NCBI GenBank assembly: GCA_002839805.1
Contig: PGYT01000006.1
Coordinates: 1 to 64,000, forward strand
Direction of reading: 5' to 3'
Length of the DNA: 64,000 bases
Source: Ignavibacteriae bacterium HGW-Ignavibacteriae-2
GTDB taxonomy: Bacteria; Bacteroidota; Ignavibacteria; Ignavibacteriales; Melioribacteraceae
Below, piece by piece: positions 54,545 through 63,791 of the stretch. How positions within the stretch are numbered: the first letter of the stretch is position 1; the number at the start of each line of letters is the position of its first letter. The position numbers were made by a program, and so were the translations under genes. The notes beneath the pieces were generated by a model, which was given only the letters and a program-made list of their open reading frames with translations, was not told the DNA's origin and did no database searches.

Positions 54545-56776
54545 TTGAACAACTTCCGATTCATCATTGTTGGTTTTTTTATACTCATTCTTTCCTTAAA
54601 GACAACTGGGCAGGGATTCGGCACTTTAAGAGGCGTTGTAGTGGATTCCACAAGTGGAGAGGCTCTCGCGTTTTGTAATGTATTTTTGGCGGAATTAAAT
54701 ACAGGCGCCAGCACGGATAACCGAGGCTATTTTCTTATAGGCAGTTTACCGGCCAGGCGTGGATACAGTTTACAAGTTTCATATATGGGCTACACGTCCC
54801 GCACAATAAAAGTAAACATATCAGACAATAAAATAACCCATCTGCAAATTAAGCTGAATCCATCCACTATACAATTACAAACAGTGGAAAAAATTGGCGA
54901 ACGAAAAATCGAACAGAATGCTACAGATATAAGCATTGAACGCATAACGATTAAAGAATTGGAAACTTTACCCAAAGGAGTTGAAGTTGATATATTCCGA
55001 TCTCTGCAATACCTGCCGGGTGTAAGGTCTACAGGTGATGTTTCGGCCCGTTATTACGTAAGAGGAGGATCGAGTAACCAGAATCTTGTTTTGTTAAACG
55101 GAGTTACAGTTTATAATCCTTTCCACGCTCTGGGAATGTTTAGCGTTATTGATCCCGAAATAATAAATAGCTTCGAGTTTTATAAAGGCGGTTTCCCTGC
55201 GGAATTCGGGGACAGGCTTTCTTCTGTTCTAAATCTGGTTTCCAAAAACGGAAACAAATATAACTATTCGGCCAAAGCCAGTACAAGTTTGCTTACAGGC
55301 AAATTGCTTGTTGAAGGACCTATTCCATCGGGCAGTTTTATAGTTTCCGGGAGAAAAAGTTATTCCACCGAAATTCTCAAAAAGTTTTTAAATGACAAAA
55401 ATGCGCCTTTCGATTTCTACGATCTGTCTTTTAAAGTAAATTTACAGACCGCCGATTTTGGAGAAGGGGCTACATTAACATTGCACGGCTTTTTGAGTAA
55501 CGATAAACTTGTTAACGATAATCCCCAAAAAGAAGATTTCCGATGGACTAATAATTTATTTGGTTTACAGTGGTTTCAGGTTTACGACGGACCTTTCTTT
55601 TCCGAATTGAATTTAGCTATCAGTAATTTTGAAGGGGAAGTGATTCCGAATTTCAGTAATTCCAGACCAAGGGAAAACACGGTGCAGGATGTATCTCTTG
55701 ATTTCGATTTTAATTACATGCTAGATACTAAAGATGAAATTAAAGTCGGACTTTTTGCCAATGGAATTAATAGCTCATTAAAACAAACCTCAGGCGGCGG
55801 CGCAAGTTCCGATATTTCAGATTTTGGAACTAAAATGGGTATGTACGCAAAATATAGATTCTTGCGATACGATAATTTCGGATTGGATATTGGGTCTCGT
55901 TTAAATGTTGTTGGAATAACAAAAGCCGGAAATTTTACTTTTGAGCCAAGAATTACTTTTACTTATAATATTCTTCCTTTTGTAACTCTTAAAGGAGCTT
56001 GGGGTTTATTCAACCAGGAGGTTACTACTTTAACAAACGAAAATGAAGTTATTTCATTATATGAACCGTGGGTAATTAATCCTGAATATATGAAACTAAG
56101 CAGAGCAACACATTATACCGCGGGAATAGATATTGATTTTGCTGATGGTCTGGTGTTAAAGTTTGAAACTTATTACAACATAATGCACAACATAGCCACA
56201 TACAACGATAGTAAAAAATATCCCGAAGATCCCGATCTAATACCCGCTACCGGCGAGTCTTATGGGGGTGAAACTATGATCCGTTATAAATCGGGACCTG
56301 TTAATATTACTGCCTCCTATGCGCTGGCGTACGCTTACAAAGAAACAGAAGACTGGCTTTATTACCCAAAATACGATTCCCGTAATACGCTTAATTTATC
56401 TTTGGAATATGATTTTGGAAACGAATGGCGAGCAAGCGCTGTTTGGTTCTACAGCACAGGCCTGCCTTTTACTCCATTGATAGGATATTACGATAAAATG
56501 CAGATTGGCAGTTATTACGAGCAGTGGTACATATACGATTCTTATTCACCTTACTCTATATTGGGGGATAAAAACATTTCCCGTTTGCCGGATTACCATC
56601 GTTTGGATATTAATTTAAGCAAAAAATTCAATATCGGCCCATTATCTCTCAGTTTTGATTTGAGTATTGTAAACGTATACGACAGAAAAAACATTTTTTA
56701 TTATAAACGCGATACCGGTGAACGCGTTAATATGCTTCCATTTTTACCAACAGGTACTATAAAAGTTGAAATATGA
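54545..56776 (+). CDS. TonB-dependent receptor with carboxypeptidase-like regulatory domain
   Basis: 743 residues. Signal peptide (about 1-23), then a CarboxypepD-regulatory-like beta-sandwich (about 25-105, GTLRGVVVDSTSGEALAFCNV), a plug domain (about 120-225, VRSTGDVSARYYVRGGSSNQNLVLLNG) and a short barrel to the end. At 743 residues it is shorter than SusC-type receptors. Start is TTG at 54545; no ATG gives an intact signal peptide. It overlaps the DUF4249 gene by 4 bases (ATGA). The neighbours point to a three-gene surface complex. Ligand unknown. Confidence 0.88.
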   Translation: MNNFRFIIVGFFILILSLKTTGQGFGTLRGVVVDSTSGEALAFCNVFLAELNTGASTDNRGYFLIGSLPARRGYSLQVSYMGYTSRTIKVNISDNKITHLQIKLNPSTIQLQTVEKIGERKIEQNATDISIERITIKELETLPKGVEVDIFRSLQYLPGVRSTGDVSARYYVRGGSSNQNLVLLNGVTVYNPFHALGMFSVIDPEIINSFEFYKGGFPAEFGDRLSSVLNLVSKNGNKYNYSAKASTSLLTGKLLVEGPIPSGSFIVSGRKSYSTEILKKFLNDKNAPFDFYDLSFKVNLQTADFGEGATLTLHGFLSNDKLVNDNPQKEDFRWTNNLFGLQWFQVYDGPFFSELNLAISNFEGEVIPNFSNSRPRENTVQDVSLDFDFNYMLDTKDEIKVGLFANGINSSLKQTSGGGASSDISDFGTKMGMYAKYRFLRYDNFGLDIGSRLNVVGITKAGNFTFEPRITFTYNILPFVTLKGAWGLFNQEVTTLTNENEVISLYEPWVINPEYMKLSRATHYTAGIDIDFADGLVLKFETYYNIMHNIATYNDSKKYPEDPDLIPATGESYGGETMIRYKSGPVNITASYALAYAYKETEDWLYYPKYDSRNTLNLSLEYDFGNEWRASAVWFYSTGLPFTPLIGYYDKMQIGSYYEQWYIYDSYSPYSILGDKNISRLPDYHRLDINLSKKFNIGPLSLSFDLSIVNVYDRKNIFYYKRDTGERVNMLPFLPTGTIKVEI

Positions 56777-57732
56777 AAAATACATTTATATCGGCGGCCA
56801 TTTTAAGTTTATTGTTTATTTCCTGTAAGGAAGATTTTAATCCGCTAGGCGAGTATTCCGAAAGGTATTCGCTTAATTGTGTAATTAAAGTTGATACAAG
56901 TTTTCAGGTGGCAACAGTAACACAAAGTTATCTGGGACAAACAACCGATCCATTTGAAAACACACAAGACCCATTTGTTGATTTTGTATATATACGTATG
57001 TGGTACAAGGGCGAAGTTTATATTTTTAATGATAGCAGCATAACCAGAACCGACAAGTCCCGATACAATACAGATATAAAATTTTATTATATCAATAATC
57101 TAAATCCACAACCAGGAAATGATCTCGAAATTGAGGCGTTATTGCCAAACGGGCGAAGATTAAAATCTGTTACCCGTATTCCAGCGAGAGCAAGTAAAAA
57201 ATACGGCAGTTTCGAAAATAAAATTCCTCCCGAGATTGGTGATATAATGCATCTTCAATGGACGAGTGATGAAACAAATTTAGTATATCACCCCAGGTTA
57301 TATATAATTTATAATAAAACAGAGAATGGTGTACAGTATCGTAAAAGTGTACCGGTCCCACTGGAGTATTATAAAAAAGGGGGAGAGGAAATTCCTATTT
57401 ATCCTAATCCTTCAGCAACACCTTATGTAAACATTAAAATGGAAACGATTAATAAATTGATGAAAAGTATTTCTGATGGTGATGAGGAAAAGAGGCATTA
57501 TGAATTTATGTACTGTATTCTGGAAGTTATCACTTACGATAAAAATCTTTCACTGTATAATTCTTCTTCCAATACTGTGCTTGATGATTATTCTATAAAA
57601 CTGGATGAAACTGATTATACAAATATTACAGGTGGATTCGGAGTCTTTGGTTCACTTGTTAAATCCACATTTATTATAAAGTTCAATACTCCTTATCTCG
57701 AAAGTTTCGGCTATAGGAATGGGTTTGAGTGA
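56773..57732 (+). CDS. DUF4249 lipoprotein
   Basis: 319 residues. Lipobox LFISC with Cys18, then the DUF4249 pattern: NCVIKVDTSFQVATVTQSY, VDFVYIRMWYKGEVYIFND, beta-rich throughout. Proteins of this family usually sit beside TonB receptors in Bacteroidota, as here, and are thought to be outer-membrane partners of the receptor. Overlaps the receptor gene by 4 bases and the next gene by 1 base, so all three are translationally coupled. Function of the family is unknown. Confidence 0.8.
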   Translation: MKNTFISAAILSLLFISCKEDFNPLGEYSERYSLNCVIKVDTSFQVATVTQSYLGQTTDPFENTQDPFVDFVYIRMWYKGEVYIFNDSSITRTDKSRYNTDIKFYYINNLNPQPGNDLEIEALLPNGRRLKSVTRIPARASKKYGSFENKIPPEIGDIMHLQWTSDETNLVYHPRLYIIYNKTENGVQYRKSVPVPLEYYKKGGEEIPIYPNPSATPYVNIKMETINKLMKSISDGDEEKRHYEFMYCILEVITYDKNLSLYNSSSNTVLDDYSIKLDETDYTNITGGFGVFGSLVKSTFIIKFNTPYLESFGYRNGFE

Positions 57733-59213
57733 TGAAAATAGTTTATTTAAAAAAAATTACCGCTTTGTCTATAGTTGTTTTTCTTGCGCTTAATGTAGGT
57801 TGCGAAAAAGAAGTATCCACAAGCGCTCCAATTGAAGCGGTTCCTATTGGGTACCTCTTTGTAGATTCGAATCCCAAAGGCGCTGCAATTTATGAGGACG
57901 GTAAAAAATCAGGCAAGTATACACCCGATTCTTTATCATGGCTCGAAGAAAAGGAATATCAAATAACATTAAAAAAACAATATCTTAGGGATACTACACT
58001 TATTGTAAATGTTAAAGAGAACGAAAAAAACAAATTATTTATTGATTTCTATTCCAATCATAAAATGCTTAGCAGTATCAAATGTACTTCCGATCCAGCC
58101 GGATCAAAGATTAAAATTAATGATTCCTTAACTAATTTGGTTACACCATATACTTTTAAAAATCTTATTCCGGGTCAATATACTTTAACATATTTAAAAG
58201 ATAACTATCGGGACCAGATAAGAAGTGTTATTGCAGAAAGTAACAAAGAGACTTTGTTATATATGAAACTGCAGGATACATCTAAATGGCTGGATTATAA
58301 TACTAACAATTCGCCGATACCCGATAATTATCTCAACTGTATAGAAATTGACAATAACGGCACAGTCTGGATGGGAACCAGCGAAGCGGGTCTTGTTGGT
58401 TTTAAAAACGGAGAGTGGTACAGTATAAATTCTGATAACTCACCGCTTATGGAAAACTACATAACTTGTATGTCAAGAGATCAAATTAATGACATTGTTT
58501 GGATAGGCACAAATTATGGACTATATGGAAAAACCGGAGATAATTGGACTGTTTTTAACACTCGAAATTCTATTTTGGAATCTGAAGAAATTACCACCCT
58601 TACAACCGACCGCAATAATACATTGTGGGTAGGAACCAAAAACGGTTTATACAGTTATTCCGAGGGATCATGGACTCGCCATAAATCAGCACGTTATGGT
58701 GAGCCGTTCACATGGATTTCAGCTGTTGCATTCGATACAGAAAATAATATTTGGGTCGGTACTTATAAAAGAGGAATCGGCAGATCCATAAAAAATGCAT
58801 GGTGGATTTATACTAATAATTATGAAGAAGTTGTAAATCGTTCGGGCTTTATATACGCTAAATTACCAAGTAACTCAATTACCTCAGCAATTGTTGAGGT
58901 AGACGCCGGAAGAATCTGGTTTGGACATTTACCAACAACAAGTAGTTACGGCGGGGTTTCAGTTTATAATCAGGTGGTTGATAAATGGAGCTATAACGGA
59001 GTTTATATTCCTAGTCCAATGGTACAAGGTTTTTATTATGATCATTTGAAATATATTTGGATTTGTACTGACGCTGGTCTTGTTAGATGGAAAAACACTC
59101 ACAAAACATATTTCCCTGACTATAATATTAAAGCGGTCGCTGTCGATAAAAATACAAATATCGTCTGGATAGCTACTCTGGGGAATGGATTAATTAAACT
59201 AAAACAACAATAG
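57732..59213 (+). CDS. Lipoprotein with PEGA domains and a seven-bladed regulator-type propeller
   Basis: About 493 residues. Lipobox NVGC (Cys near 25). Two PEGA-like repeats follow (about 43-100, DSNPKGAAIYEDGK; about 113-180, SDPAGSKIKINDS). Then come seven repeats with the W-x-G/A-T pattern: TVWMGTSEAG, IVWIGTNYG, TLWVGTKNG, NIWVGTYKRG, RIWFGHLPT, YIWICTDAG and IVWIATLGNG, enough for a complete beta-propeller. This repeat is the one seen in sensor domains of hybrid two-component systems, but here there is no membrane helix or kinase. ATG 57732 is preferred to GTG 57729. Probably surface-exposed partner of the TonB receptor; ligand unknown. Confidence 0.8.
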   Translation: MKIVYLKKITALSIVVFLALNVGCEKEVSTSAPIEAVPIGYLFVDSNPKGAAIYEDGKKSGKYTPDSLSWLEEKEYQITLKKQYLRDTTLIVNVKENEKNKLFIDFYSNHKMLSSIKCTSDPAGSKIKINDSLTNLVTPYTFKNLIPGQYTLTYLKDNYRDQIRSVIAESNKETLLYMKLQDTSKWLDYNTNNSPIPDNYLNCIEIDNNGTVWMGTSEAGLVGFKNGEWYSINSDNSPLMENYITCMSRDQINDIVWIGTNYGLYGKTGDNWTVFNTRNSILESEEITTLTTDRNNTLWVGTKNGLYSYSEGSWTRHKSARYGEPFTWISAVAFDTENNIWVGTYKRGIGRSIKNAWWIYTNNYEEVVNRSGFIYAKLPSNSITSAIVEVDAGRIWFGHLPTTSSYGGVSVYNQVVDKWSYNGVYIPSPMVQGFYYDHLKYIWICTDAGLVRWKNTHKTYFPDYNIKAVAVDKNTNIVWIATLGNGLIKLKQQ

Positions 59214-59240
59214 GTGTTCCGGACCATAGACCAGAACACC
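59213..59240. terminator. Probable bidirectional terminator
   Basis: Arms GGTGTTC (59213-59219) and GAACACC (59234-59240) with further partial pairing in the loop (CGG/CCAG side). Between the convergent propeller-lipoprotein and decarboxylase genes. T runs are modest on both sides. Confidence 0.5.
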
Positions 59241-59250
59241 CATAAGATTA

Positions 59251-60396
59251 TTAGAACACTTTCAATAAAAAGCTCATCAAAATACCCGCTGCTACTGCCG
59301 ATCCAATTACTCCCGCTACGTTTGGTCCCATTGCGTGCATAAGAAGGTGATTTGTTTTATCGTATTGTTGACCGATTACGTGAGAAACGCGAGCGCTATC
59401 GGGCACCGCAGAAACTCCCGCATTTCCAATCAGAGGATTTATCTTATTCCCTTCGGATAGGAAAACATTCATCAATTTGGTAAACAGAACACCCCCCGCT
59501 GTAGCTATCATAAATGAAAAAGCGCCCAAACCGAATATTAAAATTGACTGAGGACGTAAAAAAGTAGTTGCCTGGGTAGAAGCTCCTACTGTTAATCCAA
59601 TTAGAATAGTTACTATATCAATTAAAGATCCCTTTGCCGTATCGGCCAATCTTTTAGTCACTCCGCTCTCTTTTAGCACGTTGCCGAAGAACAGCATACC
59701 TAATAAAGGAAGTGCACTAGGAGTTATAAATGTTGTTAAAAGAAGTCCGATTATCGGGAACATTATTTTTTCCAACTTGGAAACTGCTCTTGGGGGTTTC
59801 ATTTTAATAACTCTCTCCTCCGGAGTAGTAAGCAATCTCATTATCGGCGGCTGAATTACTGGAACCAAGGCCATATAAGAATAAGCCGAAATTGCTATGG
59901 CGCCTACAAGTTCGGGAGCCAATTTAGAGGATAAAAATATAGCTGTAGGGCCGTCAGCGCCGCCTATTATCCCTATGGAAGCCGCTTGTTCGGGAGTAAA
60001 ACCAAGTGCGAGAGCGCCGGTGAAAGTTATAAATATACCAATCTGAGCCGCCGCGCCTAAAAGAATTAGTTTCGGGTTGGAGAGCAAAGTGGAAAAGTCT
60101 GTCATCGCTCCAATTCCGAGAAATATCAGCGGCGGGTATATCCCTTTTAATACACCAAAGTAAAGATAATTCATTACGCTTCCTTCTTCGTAAATTCCCA
60201 GTTGAAGCCCCGCGTTTTGAACAAAAGGAATGTTTCCGATTAGAATACCGAATCCGATTGGAACTAACAATAGGGGTTCGTAATCTTTAGCGATTGCCAA
60301 ATAGATAAAAATCAATCCCACGGTAATCATCACAAGATGACCTATGGTAAAATTCGCGAATCCGGTAAATTGAAAAAACTTAAAGAGACCTTCCAT
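59251..60396 (-). CDS. Sodium-translocating decarboxylase beta subunit (OadB/MmdB family)
   Basis: 381 residues, nearly all membrane. Integral subunit that couples decarboxylation of carboxybiotin to sodium export. Family motifs: PPLIFLGIGAMTDF, SIGIIGGADGPTAIFLSSKLAPEL (quoted here from its middle part GGADGPTAIF), and NAGVSAVPDSARVSH near the end. Overlaps the biotin carrier gene by 1 base. With the carboxyltransferase upstream the complex should be methylmalonyl-CoA decarboxylase. Confidence 0.93.
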   Translation of the reverse strand: MEGLFKFFQFTGFANFTIGHLVMITVGLIFIYLAIAKDYEPLLLVPIGFGILIGNIPFVQNAGLQLGIYEEGSVMNYLYFGVLKGIYPPLIFLGIGAMTDFSTLLSNPKLILLGAAAQIGIFITFTGALALGFTPEQAASIGIIGGADGPTAIFLSSKLAPELVGAIAISAYSYMALVPVIQPPIMRLLTTPEERVIKMKPPRAVSKLEKIMFPIIGLLLTTFITPSALPLLGMLFFGNVLKESGVTKRLADTAKGSLIDIVTILIGLTVGASTQATTFLRPQSILIFGLGAFSFMIATAGGVLFTKLMNVFLSEGNKINPLIGNAGVSAVPDSARVSHVIGQQYDKTNHLLMHAMGPNVAGVIGSAVAAGILMSFLLKVF

Positions 60397-60842
60397 TAAT
60401 TACCCCCGATTTCTACTAGAGTATCGCCTTCTAGAACAGAATCACCTGTTTTAACGTGAATGGATTTAATAATTCCCTCCTTATCGGATTCGATATTATT
60501 TTCCATTTTCATAGCTTCTAGTATTAAGAGTTTGTCACCTGCTTTTACATGGTCGCCCTCTTTTGCGATAATGTTAAGAATTACGCCTGGTAAAGGAGAT
60601 TTAATAAAACCGGCACCTTTGGGGGCAGTGGGTTTACTTGTTTTTATGTTGGCTTTGTCGGTTTCGTAAGTTTGAACCGCGTTTGGACGCACAAAAACTG
60701 GGGTTTTTGTAGGTTTTAAGGTTTTATCAACTTCTACGCTGTATATCGTTCCGTTTACATCTATTTCAGCTATATTTTGTTCGACGTTTAATATCTCAAC
60801 GTCGTATTTATTACCAAGTATGGTTAATTTAAATTTTTTCAT
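60396..60842 (-). CDS. Biotin carrier subunit of the sodium-pumping decarboxylase
   Basis: 148 residues. C-terminal biotinyl domain with EAMKMEN; the biotinylated residue is K112. A flexible linker with Pro, Lys and Ala (about 52-80) joins it to an N-terminal part KKFKLTILGNKYDVEI. Carries CO2 from the carboxyltransferase to the beta subunit. Start ATG 60842 is 10 bases after the gamma-subunit stop; stop overlaps the beta-subunit start. Confidence 0.9.
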   Translation of the reverse strand: MKKFKLTILGNKYDVEILNVEQNIAEIDVNGTIYSVEVDKTLKPTKTPVFVRPNAVQTYETDKANIKTSKPTAPKGAGFIKSPLPGVILNIIAKEGDHVKAGDKLLILEAMKMENNIESDKEGIIKSIHVKTGDSVLEGDTLVEIGGN

Positions 60843-60852
60843 ATTTATTCCG

Positions 60853-62151
60853 TTATTTTTGTCGTGGGTATTGTCTTAATCCATAAATCTTAGAGCTCCA
60901 AGGCGAATATGTCCTGGAAACACGATTAATCGTGAGAACCGTATTTTCAAAATCATGAGCTTCTTGAAAATAAAAATATAACGCCGTAGCTATTGCGGCG
61001 TTAACCTCTCCTGTTAAATCATCTTTCTTTTTAACGTCATCCGACTTAACATTTTTTACTTTTTTAGCGCCTGAAAACAGATCAAGAACTTTTTGCGTAT
61101 TGGAGAATACTATAAACAAAAGAATGAGTGAAGAAAACACTACAACCATACCCGCGATAGTCATTCCTATTCCGTCACCTTTTACCACAGCTTCGGGAAC
61201 AAAAGCAATCTTCTTAAAAGAATCGCCGCTTACTGGATTGTACGAAATTTTGATTTCACTGGATAAAAGTTTAGTTGAACTGTTTTCTAATATTCTGGAT
61301 TTTGGGGTCGCATCGTGCAGTTCGTAATTAAAAGCCGCTTTCCTGATCCATCCACTAATCTCGTCTATTTGTAATTTACCGTTTTGTTTCCCTCTAAGGT
61401 ATTGGTCATTTTTTTTCCTTCTGCCGATAGTTGTGGTATCTGTTGAAATTTCTGAATTAACGGAAATTACCGCAACGCCATTATTTCTTTCGAGCAGACT
61501 GTAACTGTTTTTTACATTCAGAGGGGCATAATTACTTAACTTAACAGTTTTTTCCCAGGAATCATTAATATCAACCGGATTGGATGGATAAAAAGCGAAC
61601 ATTCTTTCAAATGTTTCAAGAAGTATTTCATCGTCAAATTCATCGTATAAAGATTCTTTTATTTTAGAAAATACTTCAGGTTGAAAAATTTCCATTTCCC
61701 GTAAAATCTTTTCCAAATTGCCGTTCATGCCTTCAACTTTTTTAACTGTGCCGTCCCTAAGAACCTGCATTTTAAAAGTATTGCCGATAAGCGCGGCATA
61801 AGGTTTGGATAATATCGGGATGTCTAATGTATCTTTATTGGAGTCATATTCAATTGATCCCAAATGACCCTGCTGTGTGATTTTCAAGGAAAATATTTTT
61901 CCGTTCAGTGACACAAGTCCGTCGTTCGAAATTGAAGTTGGTTCGAACGAATAACCAACAATAAGAAGCTGATTTATATCGGAAATTTCGCCGTTCACAT
62001 CTTCATAGTTTTTAATATCGCGGGTGATTTCAATTTGATATATTTCACCCACTTTTAACCCGAATTCCAGACTGGCCTTTTCGTCGGAAATACCACAGGA
62101 AGTTATCACCGCTGCAATAAGAACCGAAAAAAGTATTTTTATAATTTTCAT
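60853..62151 (-). CDS. Fusion: lipoprotein-like N-terminal domain joined to decarboxylase gamma subunit (OadG)
   Basis: 432 residues. Residues 1-19 are a lipoprotein-like signal (lipobox ITSC, Cys19). About 25-320 form a soluble domain outside the cytoplasm, similar to DUF6263-like proteins (LKVGEIYQIEITRDIK, WEKTVKLSNYAPLNV, GKLQIDEISGWIRKA). One membrane helix follows (about 326-349, GIGMTIAGMVVVFSSLILLF), then a charged stretch and the OadG-type end (about 383-432, VNAAIATALYFYFQ, RTYSPWSSKIYGLRQYPRQK). Normal gamma subunits are about 80-140 residues and contain just the last part. Start ATG 62151 follows GGAGATAAA; an upstream start at 62172 is rejected. In the frame there is no stop or break. 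Confidence 0.82.
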   Translation of the reverse strand: MKIIKILFSVLIAAVITSCGISDEKASLEFGLKVGEIYQIEITRDIKNYEDVNGEISDINQLLIVGYSFEPTSISNDGLVSLNGKIFSLKITQQGHLGSIEYDSNKDTLDIPILSKPYAALIGNTFKMQVLRDGTVKKVEGMNGNLEKILREMEIFQPEVFSKIKESLYDEFDDEILLETFERMFAFYPSNPVDINDSWEKTVKLSNYAPLNVKNSYSLLERNNGVAVISVNSEISTDTTTIGRRKKNDQYLRGKQNGKLQIDEISGWIRKAAFNYELHDATPKSRILENSSTKLLSSEIKISYNPVSGDSFKKIAFVPEAVVKGDGIGMTIAGMVVVFSSLILLFIVFSNTQKVLDLFSGAKKVKNVKSDDVKKKDDLTGEVNAAIATALYFYFQEAHDFENTVLTINRVSRTYSPWSSKIYGLRQYPRQK

Positions 62152-62183
62152 TTTATCTCCTATAAAAAGCATTTCAACATCGA

Positions 62184-63743
62184 CTACAAAGGTATATTCG
62201 AATGTTTTTTGGGCGGATTAGTATCTTTCTTTGTTGCCAGAGATTGAAGCGCTCTTATAATTCTGAATCGTGTATTTCTTGGTTCAATAACATCATCAAT
62301 ATATCCGTATTTGGCAGCAACGTAAGGTGTTGCAAATTTATTTCTATAATCGGTTTCTTTTTCATTTATAAAATTTGCTCTTTCCGTATCATCAGTAATA
62401 CTGCTAATTTCGCGATTGTGCAGAACCTCAATTGCTCCTCGTGGTCCCATAACAGCTATCTCTGCTGAAGGCCAAGCATAATTTAAATCCCCGCGTAAAT
62501 GTTTAGAACTCATTACGTCATAAGCTCCGCCATAAGCTTTACGCAGAATTACAGTTACTTTAGGAACTGTACATTCACCATAAGCGAATAATAATTTAGC
62601 ACCGTGAATTATTATTCCACCGTATTCCTGTGCGGTACCGGGCAAGAAACCAGGAACATCAACCAAGGTAACAATTGGAATATTAAATGCATCGCAAAAT
62701 CTTACGAATCTTGCGGCTTTTCTCGAAGCATTTATATCGAGTACACCTGCAAGGTACAGAGGTTGATTTGCAACAATGCCCACAGGCATACCGTTAAATT
62801 TTGCAAATCCTACAATTATATTTGCAGCGTAATTTCTCTGAACTTCAACAAATTCGCTGTAGTCAACAATTGAATGAATAACTTCTTTTACATCATATGG
62901 TTTGTTCGGATTATCAGGAACAATTTCATTTAATCTATCTTCAAGTCTGTCTATCGGGTCATCACAAGGAGAAAGCGGAGGATCTTCCAAATTATTCTGA
63001 GGCATATAGCTAAGTAATTTTCTTATCAACAGAATACCTTCTTTTTCATCTTCAACTGCAAAATGAGATACCCCGGATTTAGAAGCGTGAACATTTGCTC
63101 CTCCCAATTCTTCATCTGTTACAGTTTCGCCCGTAACTGTTTTAACCACTTTTGGTCCAGTAACAAACATGTAAGAAGTGTTTTTTGCCATAATAGTAAA
63201 ATCTGTTAATGCGGGAGAATAAACAGCGCCGCCGGCACATGGACCGAATATCGCTGAAATTTGAGGAACAACACCCGAAGCCATAATGTTTCGCTGGAAA
63301 ATATCGGCGTATCCGCCTAAACTTTTAACTCCTTCCTGAATTCTTGCACCGCCGCTATCGTTTATACCTATTACAGGTGCGCCTACTTTCATCGCTTTGT
63401 CCATAACTTTACATATTTTCTGAGCATACATTTCGGATAAAGAACCGCCGAACACTGTAAAATCCTGCGAGAATACATAAACCAATCTGCCGTCAATTGT
63501 ACCATAACCAGTAACTACGCCGTCGGATAAATAGGTTTGTTTATCCAACCCAAAATCTACTGTTCTATGGGATACAAACATGTCGAATTCTTCAAAACTT
63601 CCTTCGTCCAATAACAATTCGATCCTTTCGCGTGCTGTAAATTTCCCTCTTTGGTGTTGCGCGTCAATTCTTTTTTGACCGCCTCCCAAACGAGCCAGCT
63701 CGCGCATGTCCATTAATTTTTTAATTTTGTCTTCTATTGCCAT
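62184..63743 (-). CDS. mmdA: Methylmalonyl-CoA (or propionyl-CoA) carboxyltransferase subunit
   Basis: 519 residues, carboxyl transferase with two halves. Acyl-CoA and biotin pockets include [40 protein letters not shown] in the first half and [31 protein letters not shown] in the second. It shifts the carboxyl group from methylmalonyl-CoA to biotin; with the beta, gamma and biotin subunits downstream and an epimerase upstream, the decarboxylase direction is favoured, giving propionyl-CoA and a sodium gradient. The same fold serves propionyl-CoA carboxylase, so direction is inferred from context. Confidence 0.92.
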   Translation of the reverse strand: MAIEDKIKKLMDMRELARLGGGQKRIDAQHQRGKFTARERIELLLDEGSFEEFDMFVSHRTVDFGLDKQTYLSDGVVTGYGTIDGRLVYVFSQDFTVFGGSLSEMYAQKICKVMDKAMKVGAPVIGINDSGGARIQEGVKSLGGYADIFQRNIMASGVVPQISAIFGPCAGGAVYSPALTDFTIMAKNTSYMFVTGPKVVKTVTGETVTDEELGGANVHASKSGVSHFAVEDEKEGILLIRKLLSYMPQNNLEDPPLSPCDDPIDRLEDRLNEIVPDNPNKPYDVKEVIHSIVDYSEFVEVQRNYAANIIVGFAKFNGMPVGIVANQPLYLAGVLDINASRKAARFVRFCDAFNIPIVTLVDVPGFLPGTAQEYGGIIIHGAKLLFAYGECTVPKVTVILRKAYGGAYDVMSSKHLRGDLNYAWPSAEIAVMGPRGAIEVLHNREISSITDDTERANFINEKETDYRNKFATPYVAAKYGYIDDVIEPRNTRFRIIRALQSLATKKDTNPPKKHSNIPL

Positions 63744-63791
63744 ATTCTCTCCTTAGCATTAAGCTATTACTAAAATTCTCTATTATAAAAT

